Shown here: positions 10,741 to 23,170 of the stretch, piece after piece
Layout of the letters: each line of letters opens with the position of its first letter
Position numbering within the stretch: position 1 is the first letter of the stretch
DNA from: Gracilaria gracilis
Taxonomy: Eukaryota; Rhodophyta; Florideophyceae; Gracilariales; Gracilariaceae
Assembly (NCBI GenBank): GCA_030374805.1
Contig: JARGSG010000116.1
Span: 117,125-181,124, forward strand
Reading direction: 5' to 3'
DNA length: 64,000 bases
Notes under the pieces: generated by a model
Databases searched by the model: none
What the model saw: the letters and a program-made list of their open reading frames with translations, nothing else
What the model was told of the DNA's origin: nothing
Made by a program: the position numbers and the translations under genes

Positions 10741-12388
10741 TTTCTGTCGGGTTCCCATAGGCTTTCAATTGAAATTAATGATTATTTATCTTTGCAGGAG
10801 TTTTTTATTTTGTTCTTTTGGTTTGCCCCTGTTCGATATATACTTCAATAGATTGTTCAACACAATAACAATACTACTCGCGAACTGGGATAGCTAACGT
10901 ATAGCCCTTGATGATTTGTTTAGTTTTTAATGATAGCCGCACTAGGGTAATGGAAAACAATAGGTTTCTAACCATTGTTCATTGCACATCTATCGAAGAG
11001 TAGTAGAACGATGGAAAAAATTTGAAGTCAATCATCCCTTTTGTATTGGGGGTCTTTAGTGAACCCATGAGTCCATCGCCGTGCAACTGAGTATGCTACT
11101 GAGCTTGATTGGTGACTTCAGTTTCTTGTATTGATTACTTGCTACAACTCTAACTGCATCAGGAGCATTGAAAATGCTTCAACAATTGATCTGAATTTCA
11201 AATTGTTCGATTATGATATTGGCATTTTTTCGACCTTGTATTCCAGATATATAAGGGGCTATTATCCCATCGCCCATTCATTGCCGTTTCATATATCTAA
11301 TATTGTGAGACCAGCACGTCGATGACAAAGGAAGTACGCTTGCTATGCCACACAACCTCACAGTAGCAGGCAGTAAATAATGTATCGGTACTGTTCAATG
11401 CCCGCTCTGCCATTTGACCAACCACCATAGAGGCTTCGTATCCACGCCTAACCATGGTGAGCAGACGTGTTTGAACGTCGTACATCCCACGTGCCGTATC
11501 TTCGCTTCCACGACATGCTTCATCATCCAGTTCTTTCATTACTTGGTGCCCAGTACCACGTGTTTTGACCCTTTCATACCCAGCACCGTAGCAATACGAT
11601 AGCACCCGGAACGTTTGAAACTGGTGGTATACACAATTGCACCATAATCGTCCCAGTAGCCGACGAAAAAACGAGTTCCAAACCTTCTGGCTGACGTTTG
11701 CTATGAAACTCATATGCTTCTTCTCAATCGAGGGCCGTCAGGTGCGGCAGAGAATGGCTAGGATACCTATACATCACCTATTACGCGTCCACGAGCGTAC
11801 CATGAACGATGCTTACATGACAAAGCGATTATTTTCTTTCGCTGTCAAGCCCGTCGCCAGTAGCGTATATGACCTTTCACCCCCTTTGACATGACCTTCT
11901 CCATACCAAAATATGTTCTCACGGCGACTTTCTTTCCCTCACTAGGAATTTCTACAATAAGTGGCATTTACTCCAAAGCCAACACATCCCCCTCCAAATG
12001 AGCCCACCCATGGGTTGTTGTAAGGTCCCATCAGTCTTATAAGCATCATAAAGCTTCCCTCTTTTTCTGAAATCATCATTGAAGATTCGCCTTTCTCATT
12101 CCGTGAGTCTTTTAAAGGTCAAGGCATTCACCTCCACCACTATCTTATATTTAAGTACGAAAGTTGACAACGGTGACGAGAGTGTGAGTAAGTTTCTAAA
12201 GCCATTAACAGTACACATCTATTCTTACATTTCTGTAATTGTAGAAAAGCTGTTACATTCTGCATTTGATTCAACTAATGTTAAGCAGACAATTAAAAGC
12301 CTTGTAGCAAACCCAGAGTCTTCTCTGAAGCGTTTCTTTGTTTTTGATCCTGGGAGCAATAGAATTCGCGGACAAAATAGCAACGCTT
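10741..12388. other. Subterminal region of the CACTA-like element, no recognised gene
   Basis: AT-rich sequence lies between the left end and the 3' end of the TNP2 pseudogene. Two open frames are notable but unrecognised: minus 11297-11713 (138 codons, with a charged stretch KELDDEACRGSEDTARG) and plus 12079-12408 (109 codons). Either could be element cargo or chance. No repeats or termini beyond 10740 were seen. Confidence 0.35.
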
Positions 12389-14959
12389 CTAAAATCGTCG
12401 ATAGATAAAGACATCCTGCTCTTTGACGTAGATTTGGTGTGAAAAAATGGTTACACACTCTATCAAAACATCCTGAACCACGTTATGGTGTGCAATACTT
12501 CCTTTTCGAAAGAAGTATTCCTGGTTTCCCCGACACATTCGCTTGGATACCCAATCTGCGACGAACAACATGCTCTTTTTTCCTTTGAACTTGTGCTCAA
12601 AGAAAAATAGAACTCTTCCATAGTGGCTAATGAGCACAATTATGTTTTCATTCGAAGAGCTTCATCGAGACGTTGCGACTATGAAACATGAAGGTCGATG
12701 TTTTTCACTTGAAATCAACCTTGTTGGGTCCCTGTATCCAGTAAAGGTCGTCATATATCCATTTTCACACTCCGTGGAAATTAAACGACTTCAACATTCC
12801 ATCTTCTCGTCCTCTCGAAAATCTGAAATTGATACGGAGTTATTTTCAGTGCCCCTATAGCGCTCCAGTAGTCGCATAGGAGTTTCTTCATGCCGAATCC
12901 GTGACTTCTGGAAAAGCTTGCAATGTTCTTCGTGCACTTTGGGTGCCTGAAGAGAAATCTTTTATATGTCTCTCCCCCAGGTCGTATAAGGTATGGCCTC
13001 TCAATGTCGTCTTTGTCACAAAAGAACATCTGCAAATCATTTTGAACGGAGTACAGGGTGAGAGCCTCCTTGAATTTTAAGTTTTCTACAACAGACTCAG
13101 CGAAAAGATGGTTTGCATTGCACCACATGTTCTGCACTCCAATATAGTTCTCCATAGCCCATTGGGATAGAAGTGACAATGGTCCACAATCCTAGATTCA
13201 GTCGGCAATTTGGAGGAGGAGATGATATGTATAGCGGAAGAGATTCACTCTGTCGTGACGGACTTGATAATATACGTTCTGAGAATTTGCAAAGAACCTT
13301 CTAGAGAGGCCGTATATGTATTACAAATCAGACTCGGAAAGCTTCCAGCAAGAGAGAAGTTCAGAGAGCTTTACAAAACCCATCCAACCATCCATTTCGG
13401 GCTTGGGGAAGAGTCTGTCAAGAACCACCAGGCTCAATTCGAACACAAACGCTTTCCATTCCGTTGCTATCCACCGAGATCTATCTTCAAGCGTTCTAGA
13501 TCTTCGGATTTTGGAGCTAAAACCTTTCCCAGCAGAAATCACTCTCCTAATAACCTCTTTTTTCATTTTCGTGGATACTAGAAAGGCAAAATCGTTGCAG
13601 CTCTTCATATCTTCACACCATATGGACACAAGATGAGGGGCAATATTCTCATATGAGAGATGCATTAGTTCAATTGGGAAGCTGCAAAAGGGTATGACAA
13701 GCGGCGACCTCGATATAAGATCCCCAATATTTAATCTGCTCATGCCCATTTGTTTGCAAGTGTCATCAACTTCTCTCGGTGTCGCAGTTTTACACTTTTC
13801 GCGGAGGTGTTTTAACCCAGACACTAGCTGATCTCCCGAACGTAGTGGGAGTCTATCCTTGTCCCAAAGAACTTCTGCCCTTCTTCTTCCCTCTCTCTTG
13901 TAAACTGCTGGATAGCACACGTAATTGTGTGGTGGTGAGGACACACCTCTTACTGAACAGAACCGACAGGGAACTAGTGCATTGTACCCTTTAAGATTGC
14001 AGAGCTTGTTGAGACTGGCTAGGTCTGGAAGAATATTGAGTACATGAACCCGAAGAATCTTTTTGTTCCCAATCCATAGTGTCACCTCATTTCTTCTGCT
14101 TAATTGTTATAATTCATCCAGCATTGTCCCAAGAAGAAAACCAGGTCTCCTGGAGCCTTTGGTTCTTGTAGAACACGCACAGGCTGAAAATTTTTTACTT
14201 TGAGGCGCTCACTGGGAAGAATGTTGAGAATGAACAATACGCAGGGCCAGTAGCTATATTCTACACTTTTGAACGCGGATACTCCGTCGGTAGAGAAGCT
14301 GAGAAATATTCGTACTGTACGCGCTGTTCGCCACCCAGTTTATCAAGCGCTTCTTCAAAAACCGCCCCAAAGGAGAAGTCTTCGTAGACCTTATCAATAC
14401 TCGCTGACCTCACAATTTCTCGAAGCCCGTTGTTGAGGTGCTCGAAAAGCTTTGGACCTTCCGTCTTCGATTCGATTCTGGCTCGTAGACGCTCCCAAAT
14501 TCCCATGTAGATATATGTCAGAACTTTGGCTTGGCTCTGAGAACAAGCAGCGACAGAGCACTTTCTGAACAATCCATCAGACTTTCTAGAGAGGGCTTGA
14601 TGTCCTTCTGAAAAATACGGATGGACGGACAAATAAGGTGTAGAGCTATAGAGCAAAGCTTTTCTGACTCCGTTCCATGACCTGTACTCTGCATCATGCT
14701 CAATCAGAAGATCATCCATCATGGCACGAGTTGCTGTCGGACGTCTAGTCGCAATTCGTAGCAGAAATGAATGATTCGATACAAATCTATTTAGTCGTGA
14801 TTTTGCACTAGCTTGTGTGGCTGCACGCTGAGAATCTTCGTTTTGGGCTTCGGCTTTCGTTTCTAGCTCGGAATTGTTCGCATCAGAGAGTTTGTCATCA
14901 CTTACGCGAAAATCATTTGCAAAATATCCTCCATCACCTTTTGGAGAGAAATCTGACAC
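12389..14959 (-). pseudogene. TNP2 transposase pseudogene (copy B)
   Basis: This is the catalytic gene of the CACTA-like element. Reading leftward, 14959-14261 is the N-terminal part (VLTYIYMGIWERLRARIESK). After frame changes, 14085-13321 carries the core: LWIGNKKILRVHVLNILPDL, YNALVPCRFCSVRGV, then FCSFPIELMHLSYENIAPHL. About 13200-12781 gives DCGPLSLLSQWAMENYIG and FAESVVENLKFKE. 12637-12389 gives HYGRVLFFFEHKFKGKKSML, the C-terminal domain. The order of blocks is that of TNP2-type transposases. At least four frame breaks separate them, so the copy is non-autonomous now. A further open frame at 15442-15092 may be an upstream exon. Confidence 0.8.
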
Positions 14960-15091
14960 TCAAACATTAGCAGTTCGTGGTCGATCATCTCTGTCTATGT
15001 GTTCAATTACAGAGTTATCGGTGAAAACTGGTTCGCGGGGTGGGATCCCCGCATCGACACCTGCATTTTATGATAAGCCGATATCTGCGTT

Positions 15092-15442
15092 TCATGGATG
15101 TATTTCATCGCTTTCATCATATGAAACCATATTGAGGCCTTGAGATGTGTACAAATCAGATATCAATGGGTTTATTATTATTTTGTTACAATCATATGGA
15201 TCCTGTCCAAGAGAAGGTGGTTTTGATTGCAAGTGGACAGCAGGCAGCGAGATGGGTGCATTGTTTCCCGCATTACTTACGTTCTGGTAATCTTCGAGAG
15301 ATCTGCCAGTCTGTAGGTAGTAGACCGGGCTCTCTTCGTTCCATGCAGCAACTTCTCTTCTAGAATATGTGTTGGAAGAGTTTCCCGCCACAATGTCTTC
15401 CAGTGTGCTCGGAAGTGGCCTCGGGACAACGTAAGGATGCAT
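15092..15442 (-). CDS. Unrecognised open frame upstream of TNP2 copy B
   Basis: A 116-codon frame of ordinary composition lies directly upstream of, and in the same direction as, the TNP2 pseudogene, with about 130 bases between them. It may be a first exon or N-terminal extension of the transposase. The only candidate counterpart in copy A is the frame at 2112-2372, and I see no convincing similarity. It could be chance. Confidence 0.3.
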   Translation of the reverse strand: MHPYVVPRPLPSTLEDIVAGNSSNTYSRREVAAWNEESPVYYLQTGRSLEDYQNVSNAGNNAPISLPAVHLQSKPPSLGQDPYDCNKIIINPLISDLYTSQGLNMVSYDESDEIHP

Positions 15443-16222
15443 TATAGACGATAATGCTGACCTCCAGTGCCTATAGGCCGTAGCTCTCTTGCCGATACGA
15501 CCAGTTAGACAGGCACAGCCGTAACAAGGTGAACATCGCTACCCTCCTTCTTCCATCTCGTTCTGAAGAAAGTCTGTTACGTATTAAAGCTCCATGCAAA
15601 TAACTGTATGTATGGTACTAAGAGGCTGTGCCATATGATTTGTACGTCTCGATCTGGCATGGTCATGATCTGAACTCCATGCAAAAAGTAAAAGGTGCAT
15701 TTCTCGCGGGGGATTTGGTGCGGTTTTCTTTTCGTCCCATTTGCTCTTTTCCTTCGCTGTGGGGGGTAGTTTAGGCTCATGCGGTCTCTCCCCCGGGCTT
15801 TTTAAAGTCCGAACTTTCACATTCCAGGTTCTCTGTTCATTTCTTCTCCGATTAACGTGGCCTCTTTTCCCTTCTCCCCCGCTTGGTCCACTTATGTTCA
15901 TATCCTTTTTCTATTCCACAACATCGTGTGCCAACCCACTGCTTTTCCTTTCCCTATTTTCCTTATTTCTCCAAAAGTTATCTCTACACGCAATTGCATC
16001 ACCTCCAATTCCTAATCACTCTCTGCAGAAGCCTCAACGACTCAACTCTAGCAAGTTAAGGTTTGGAACGAGATAGCACAAGTTTGTACTTGATGAAGCC
16101 CGGTGTTATTAATCACCAACATTCGGAGGCAAAGTCGGGAAATTTGTACATTGGGTAGACTTTGAAGACTGCCATCAATGTGTACAATGGAAATCATGCG
16201 CAATAACCGATCAAACCGATAA
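15443..16222. other. Head-to-head spacer of the CACTA-like element
   Basis: About 0.8 kb of pyrimidine-rich sequence separates the leftward transposase from the rightward companion. It includes TTTTTAAAG at about 15799 and the motif CTCCATGCAAA twice (about 15590 and 15677), which could be promoter parts. Open frames here are by-products of the biased composition. Confidence 0.35.
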
Positions 16223-17138
16223 AAATGCTCCGGCAAGACCTACTCATATCGCTTATTGGCTGCTGCAGGAAAAGAGCTCGAATCCTCAGAACTACTTCAC
16301 AAGTTCTGCGGGAAGTACTCTTTCCCTGAAGTCGAAATCGTGATGGCCCGAAGGAAGCATGAATTTCAACAGGAGCTATGCCGCATCTGTGAGACCCTTG
16401 CTGAGAGATTTCCTCATGTACGTGCAATGGCAGGTCTTTGGGCGGCACGGTAGGCTTTCAAAGACAAATTTTGCAAGAAAAAGGCGGAACGCAAAAGAGC
16501 TGTTAGAAAGCAAACTGTCAATCAGAATGCTAGCATTACTGTCTACGCCAACAGGCTTTGGCAGAATGACACGAACGTCAGGAGAGAGGCTGGTCTTGTG
16601 AAGGCTAGGCGACGAAAGGAAGAAGCTAAAAATAATGCACGAGACTCAGCACCTAATGGACTAGACAAAACCAAGGATATGAGTGGCAAGCAAGTCAATG
16701 AGAACAAGTCAAAGGAAAACACAAGAACAAATACCGAATACGAACCCATTCAAATCTTGATTGCAACCAGATGGAGTTCGTTGGTTCTCAATCAAAATAG
16801 GGAGCTGGAAGTGTTTAGAAATCAGAAGACGAAATTTGTCCAGTCCACTGAGTGTCACAATCCCAGAGAAAAAACATATGAACAAAAACCAGAGTCGCTC
16901 CTCAGAACAAGAATTGAATCCAGAAGACTGTTGTGATCAGAGTAGAGAGCCCAAAACTAAAATCGACGAGAAGGAAGAAGAAGTTTCATTCGCACCCGCA
17001 CGAGTGCAAAGGTCTTCGCGCGTCCCTACAAAGAGAAAAAAGGTCCAAAAAGCACCGTTGCCTTTGGCAGAGACTGACAGTCAACTGTCATTGAGGAAGC
17101 GACGCAAAAGAAATGTTCCAAAACGGTTTTGGAATTAG
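16223..17138 (+). pseudogene. Companion protein of TNP2 element B
   Basis: This gene of unknown function is divergent from the transposase. The open frame begins after a TAA at about 16220. It reads KYSFPEVEIVMARRKHEFQQ and ETLAERFPHVRAMAGLWAAR, then meets a TAG at 16451. It continues in frame through a long basic helix (KKKAERKRAVRKQ, LVKARRRKEEAKNN) to 16936, and after a shift through RSSRVPTKRKKVQKAP and LRKRRKRNVPKRFWN to 17138. The R-K-x-E-F ... L-x-E-x-(F/Y)-P pattern and the basic tail parallel the protein at 3092-4269. I infer a DNA-binding partner of the transposase, comparable in role but not visibly in sequence to the second protein of plant CACTA elements. Confidence 0.55.
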
Positions 17139-19526
17139 AATAGCCTGTTAGTTCTTGGTCTCTATTTGGTACCCTGCAATTGCCCTAACGAGCTACTGTA
17201 AAACACTTGAGCGGGTTTTTGCAGGTTATTCCTGGCTCGTCCGAAGAAGATCATCATTTTGATCATTGATTAGTGAAAGTGAAACAATATGAAGCTCTAT
17301 TCTTAAGTTTAGGCGGCTCTACGACCGACTAGGCGGAAGAGTATTGAAAATTTTGGATCGCGTGCGAAGACATCCCGGTTCTGCAGCGGTGCTCTGCAGC
17401 CAGTATCGATATAATACGGAAACACTGCACGGTTATGCGATCCAGCCCTACTTCTTGGACAAGAATGGTTACGCGTATCGGTTATTTAGATTTGGCAACA
17501 ACACTGTGTACATCTGTTCAGCAAGATTGATGGTATCTACTAGGAAGAGACTTTGGTTTGTGGCAGTGACAGTGACGCTGATCAGACGCATAATTTTTTC
17601 GTTTTGCTGTAGCGACTGCGCGACTTGTATCAGTGATTAACACGTCTACCGCGAGGAAGATAAGATATGTTAGATTTGTGACGAATAGGAGAGCGAAGTG
17701 TCTCTAAGGAGGTCGGAGAGTCCGCTGACGTCGAACAAAAGGGGCTTCTTTCCCATGGTTTCCGGTTTGATACGAAGAGACAAAACGAGCTAGCATTGGG
17801 GACGATGGCGTGCATTCGTGGTAACTGGGGTTGATAATTTTGGGGTGAGGGTCCCAAAGGTGGTGGCCCAAAACGGTACCGAAGATTGGACTGACGGCAA
17901 TTTGTATAGTAGTGAAGAAAGACGCGTGTGGTGCAACTGCTAATGTGCGACAGGTTTCACCGTTTTTGTAGTTCAGGATTTCGTCACCACTTTTATTCAT
18001 ATTCCAAGTAAAGCCACTTCTTCATGCCGGGGGATGACTTACAAGCACTTGTAAGCACTGAAAACAAATAGTTTCCTGAAATGCTGCTTATTGTATAGGT
18101 CTATCGACAATTTGACTACTAACGATATGTGGTTCGATGCCACTTATATCCTGATCGATAGCTCGGCTGCTCTTATGCTGACAAACAATCGAGGTAGATC
18201 AAGGCACTTAGATTGGTCGACCGCTTACCCTCACCGCAACTCAAAACTTTGAATACTTATCCCGAGTAGGGAGCGTTCCCACATGGTGTTTTAAGGCATC
18301 GGGGATTTCTTCGTCTCTATGAAAGCCTAATGCGCCAACAGTGGCGAGTTCTTGGGAACTGGATGACCTGATTGAACGCAAGGTGAAGTCCCAAGACTGC
18401 CTTTTTCTTCCATGTTGGACATTGTGACTACCTTCATCAGAATCGTGCGGCAGAATGGTATGCGGTTTGTCTGTAATGGCTTCTACGCTACCGCTTCTAC
18501 TCTGATTCTCGTAGATGCTGACAGGGAGAGATGATTGGATTGCGAACGACTAAGTCTCCGATTTTTCTAAAGACTGACACTTTTCTAGTAATAGAGCGCT
18601 GTATGGGAACGAGGATTGGAGTGCTTTGGTGGCTGCAATTCCTTCGCTTGCGCTCTCTGGAAGAGTTGGAGTGGAATAAGCCAGCCATTTATCACAATTT
18701 TCAGAGAACGTCATTTCAATACTTTAATGATCCAAGGGCTTCATTGCAGAAGTTGTGCTCAGGACGGTTCTTTTAGCTTGATTTGAATCTGAAGCACTTA
18801 CTTACAAGTCAAAATGCATAAGCGGCACTGGTCGTGACGGTTATTTGCGTCTTTTTGTTGTTGATTCTTCCCAAAATAAATCTGATGCGCTTGGGCCAAT
18901 ATCTATGGAGGTCCTGGGGGGGCTTTGAACGGCTACTTCATCAAGATGCGAGTGCAAATGTGCCATAGATTCCATTCCAGGTCACAAAGGTCGAGAGGGA
19001 GAAATCTATTGTGTTGGAGTATCACTTCGATCGCTTTCTGAAGGCAAAAACTTCTGGTCCGCCTATTAATTATGGTCTTCGAGCTCCGAGAATAGAATAG
19101 CGGCTCTCAAGTGCTGAAAAAGATGGATAAGACCATGTAATATCAAACGCAGACGTTCTCTGATGAGTTTCGATACACGGGCAAAGACATTTTCAGCATC
19201 GGAATGATGAAGAATGTGTGATTATTCAGAAGCATTGCGTTGAAAAACGCGTTTAGCGCCGCTACGTTGCAGAGAATTTGTATGAAGGTTCCGCGTCATT
19301 TCCAACAATTCTAACACGTTGGGGGGGGTTGCGGAACGGAAAGACGATCCAGCGGAACGGACGCTATGCGAAAGGCAGGCAACTGGAGGGGGATTTTTGG
19401 TTAGAGGAGGTAGGGGAGTTTATCATCTATGACGACATTAGGTGATTAAGGGCTGTTTCGAGTTCTACATAAACGTCAACTCGTACATTGAATGTAGTTC
19501 TGCTACAGAGGACGTTGACATAGCGG
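17139..19526. other. Unassigned 2.4 kb inside the CACTA-like element
   Basis: No domain is recognised on either strand. The longest frames (plus 17344-17640, minus 17704-18000) are about 98 codons and look like no family I know. This could be further captured DNA between the transposase genes and the RRP5-like piece. Confidence 0.35.
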
Positions 19527-21501
19527 CTAGCGGGCATTGAAGTCGGATTCTGGAGTCCTAATTGTGAGGCATACTGTTCGCTTCTTCTTTACAGTTTCTG
19601 CTTTTGAAACTGATACTCGAAGAACGCGCACAACATCCCCGTCGTTGAGCTTTCGCATTTTCAAGACAACTTCTTCAAAGTCTGACGAAATATCGCAAAT
19701 ATCAACCATTTTCCAAGACGAAGTTTCTTCTTCTTTCCACCATGCATTCCATGGGATAAGGAATTTAACCCCATGCACTGCAATCCCGTCTCTTACGATA
19801 CTGAAGAACGGCTTTTCATCCTGAGCGCCGTTCTGAGACATGGTGCTTTTTAGTAACTTAGAGCATTGCTCAGTCTTCGTTATCTTACAAACGAAAGGAA
19901 TGCCAGGCTCGATGTTCATGGATTGGTCTTCAAACAAGCAGTTGACATCAGATACGGAAATCTGAGTGTCTGATCAGGCCGGGACTAAGGTTCTGTTTTT
20001 GCTACTATTTTCGTTACTACCAGGCTTCTAAAACCTCGCCGACACATGTTGCACGAAACCGAGGACCTTGGCTTCCGTTCCTAGCTTAACAGGGGGTGGG
20101 GGTCTTGTGAAGTGAAAGGTCCAAAACCAATGGAAGTTTGTTCTCCTTGTCCTCGTGCCTTCGAATTCCGCAGGCATAAGCAGAACAAACAATAGGTTGT
20201 ACCTCGAGTAAACCGTACTTAAATGCATATACCTCTGACAGGGGTCCAATTGGAACCTTTCTAAGCTCTTCTTCTGAAAGCGCACGAGTCTTCGTCACGT
20301 GTTACTGACCAACCACACCGAGTCCAATTCCGATATGCACATGTGATGAGAAAAACTGCGTAACGTTTCCAGTAACATGCATCCCAATTACTCCAGATTC
20401 GTCTTGTGCACCAGTAGACTTCAAAACAGAAGTAAGAATAACGGCAGCCAGATTTGACCGAAGCTTATTTTCTTTCCCAGCTGTTGCTCAATCTTGCGAT
20501 TGAGCCCACTTGATTGTCACCAGGATACGATCACTGCTCTCCCGAATTGTTTTTAGAGCCTTACATTTCAGCTTTGTCCCTGGAAGAAGTTGTAGCACTT
20601 CATGCAAAGCAGGAAAAAATGCGAAAGCGCAGACTTCTCCTCCGAAACATCCACGCCCAGAATGATATATATATGTTTCAAGAGTAAAACGCGCGCCCAT
20701 ATCTCGCTTTCTATAGGAATAATAAACTTTATAGTGTGACCTGAAACGACTCCCTCGTCTTCGGACAAATCTACAATGCCAGAGAACGGATCAACGTCAA
20801 GGATGCGTAATGTTTTTTTTTCGCTTCTCCAGAGAATCAGATGTTTCGATGTCCTTCATATCAATATCATTCACAGTCTCCTCTCCCTTATATAGAACAA
20901 CATCTGGATTTGTCTCGTTGGCGTTGAAAGCAATACCCACTGCAGTGGATTCATCCAATTTCAAGTTGTAAACGGTCTCAAACGGTCTTCAGCTGCTTGG
21001 TGCAGACTCAATTAATGTGCCTATCTTGAATTGTTGATCAGCAGGTTTCCAAACTAGGACTGATAGCCATTTCCCAATGCAAGGAAACAGTCCAATGCAG
21101 TCTCCTCCTTGAGCAGCAGACCTAACATCCGATGGTCGCATAGATAGTGTGAACCGTTTCTTCACTACTTCAATATCCTCAACAAGTACTCAGCATGATT
21201 GATGCATTTTCAGATACCTTGCTGGGTCGCTTACAAACTGACCGGCTACGCGGGACTTTCGAACAAAACCAACGACATAGCCAAAGAATCCTAATATTAA
21301 CCCACCAGGTAATAGAGCCTTGCCATGCTTACGAAAGAAAGTTTCATTCCTGCTTTTCCCCGCTTCAGAGTCCATTTTTCTGAGGTCCTCGAACGACGGT
21401 TGTATGCTTCTTGTATCAGCTGCCTTTTTCAGACTCGGCTTCATCAACACAATCGGGGCACCCATCTCAATAAGAAGCGCAAGCAAATTTCTTACATACA
21501 T
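19527..21501 (-). pseudogene. Captured RRP5/PDCD11-like S1-repeat fragment
   Basis: RRP5 (PDCD11) is a nucleolar protein with many S1 RNA-binding repeats needed for 18S and 5.8S rRNA processing. Leftward from 21501 the frame gives KALLPGGLILGFFGYVVGFV, then past a stop at 21190 VLVEDIEVVKKRFTLSMRPS, the end of an S1 domain. Later blocks are LDVDPFSGIVDLSEDEGVV, LLPGTKLKCKALKTIRES, GVIGMHVTGNVTQFFSSHVH, VTKTRALSEEEL ... IGPLSEVYAFKYG, PPVKLGTEAKVLGFVQHVSA, and ISVSDVNCLFEDQ ... GIPFVCKITKTE. These repeat the S1 pattern and the linker style of RRP5. Several stops and frame changes are present. The N-terminal and C-terminal (HAT/TPR) parts are absent. It lies inside the transposon's inverted ends, so it is a captured copy and not the working gene. 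Confidence 0.7.
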
Positions 21502-21747
21502 GGTTTCTCAAGAGCTTCGTTCTTCAGATGACATTTGTTTTCTAATTTAATATAATCTCATCTAATAAACCTCCCCGATACGCGCAAAAAGTCCATTTTC
21601 TTTGTGAGAAATGGCTTACCAATAGATTTCATGTTACGTAACATTTGTTTCCTGCCCCTTTCATGTGCGTTTAACTATTAAAAATCTATTGAAAAGCTAA
21701 ATAAGATGCAACAGATGACTACTTTTCAATGAAGAGCTAATTAATCG

Positions 21748-21763
21748 TAGTTCCGCCTGGGTG
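21748..21763 (-). repeat. Right terminal inverted repeat of the CACTA-like element
   Basis: TAGTTCCGCCTGGGTG, the inverted partner of 10725-10740. The R repeat resumes at about 21764 with AAAGACAACCTCTG, where intact units have AAAGACAGCTTCTG. Confidence 0.75.
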
Positions 21764-23046
21764 AAAGACAACCTCTGTTCAAAGAATTCGAGAAGAATTT
21801 TGGGATTGCGCAACGTCAAAATGTCACAACAGGTAATGGATTATTTGTGATCTTCTGACGCAACAGCGACTCCCCACTAGTGCGTCGCCTCTGTGTTTTC
21901 GGTGCGTTACAAGCGCAGTGTATACAGCCGTAGAAAAGCTTCCTAAAAGCGATCCCTCCGGGAAACGCCAAGGACTACGCAGACCCTTTCTTCGGCAAAT
22001 CTGTTTTTGTTCATACTTCTTTGCAAATTCAAGAATGGTCAATATGCAAGAATGTACATATTTAGAATTTACGGTATAAAAGTTGAAATGGTCTGAAATG
22101 TTTCTGAAAGGGAGACAAACGAGATGCATTTAGTTAAAAAAGCTGACAAATTGGTTCCTAAAGAAGAATACAAATCGTGATTGGAAAAAATATATTAATG
22201 AAATGTGGTGGATGTGTTCTGCAAATGTTGGCCTAAAAGTTTTGTGTGCAAACAACAAAAAGGTTAGGCAAACCAAACTTTCCGCCCATTGTCGAAGGTT
22301 TTGGAAAGTTTTCAAACATTTTTTCTCCACATGTACCCGAGGTTTGGCACAAAATCGATGATCAGAGGATGTACGTCCTACTTTGTTTCTAGACATAGGA
22401 GCGTAAAGAACGATGCATCTCTGAATCCAATCGGCCCTCCGAGGGCTCGGAAGCTTGATGGTTCCCTATTGGTTGAGGTTTCTACGCACGTTGTCATATG
22501 TGCAAGTTTTGGATAGGTTCAATTTTTGTTTCGGTATTTGGTAGCGGTTTGCGTAGACAACTAATTTTTTTGTGTTCCATTGATTCTCTTGACGCCCAAT
22601 TGCCACACTGGTGCCAACAGGTGGATGAATTTTGCGTCTGGCAGAGTTTGAAAGCGCTTTTGAATAGAACCTAATCGAACGCCTCCAAATTTCTGCGGTC
22701 CAACTCACGTTGTACTATTTGGTTCCATAATGGAGAATGAAAACTATTTACGGCGTTGTCTTTCTCAAACCACCTGTGCCTTTGCCTCCATTTAATTGGT
22801 GAATTAAGAACCCCCTCAATGAATTTAATGTCGCTAGCCACACGTCCAGTGTCGGTAGCGATGAAATCGTTGCCGTCGAAGAAAATCAGTGAAGCCTACC
22901 ATCGCCTCATGCCACCATAGAAAAGCGCAGGGCACAGTGAAGACGTGGGTTTAGAACCACCTCGTGGAAATCGTTCCAAAACAGCCATTGTTTTGGGTTC
23001 AAGAGATATTTTTTAACGAGCGATTCGTCAGTGTAAAGGCCTATTA
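21764..23046 (+). repeat. Tandem unit R1, piece b
   Basis: This is the largest surviving part of unit 1. It is collinear with 38361-39640 and the other units but carries noticeably more differences than units 2-6 show among themselves. It ends at CTATTA, the target of the Harb-B insertion. Confidence 0.88.
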
Positions 23047-23170
23047 GGGGTTTTTAATTAGGGTTTCCTTTCTTATGAAATAAGCTCTTGATTGGAGCAC
23101 GTCCTTAAATTCAAAATACAGTTCATTCTTATCCGACAACCTTAACCACCATCGGGAAGCTCCTTCAACA

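Larger units (their letters stand above)
10725..21763. mobile_element. CACTA-like (TNP2) transposon carrying an RRP5 fragment
   Basis: An 11.0 kb insertion splits unit R1: the unit stops at 10719 and resumes at about 21764. Its ends are inverted copies, AACCCAGACGGAACTA at the left and CACCCAGGCGGAACTA (reverse complement) at the right, 14 of 16 bases the same. A CAC start is usual for the CACTA group. Contents are a TNP2 transposase pseudogene (minus, 12.4-15 kb), a divergent companion (plus, 16.2-17.1 kb), about 2.4 kb without recognised genes, and an RRP5-like fragment (minus, 19.5-21.5 kb). I could not resolve the target-site duplication, and about five bases of R are missing at the junction. 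Confidence 0.75.

Noticed and set aside
19527-21501. The RRP5-like segment as the working host gene
   Set aside because: It has several stops and frame changes, lacks both ends of the protein, and is enclosed by the transposon's inverted repeats.
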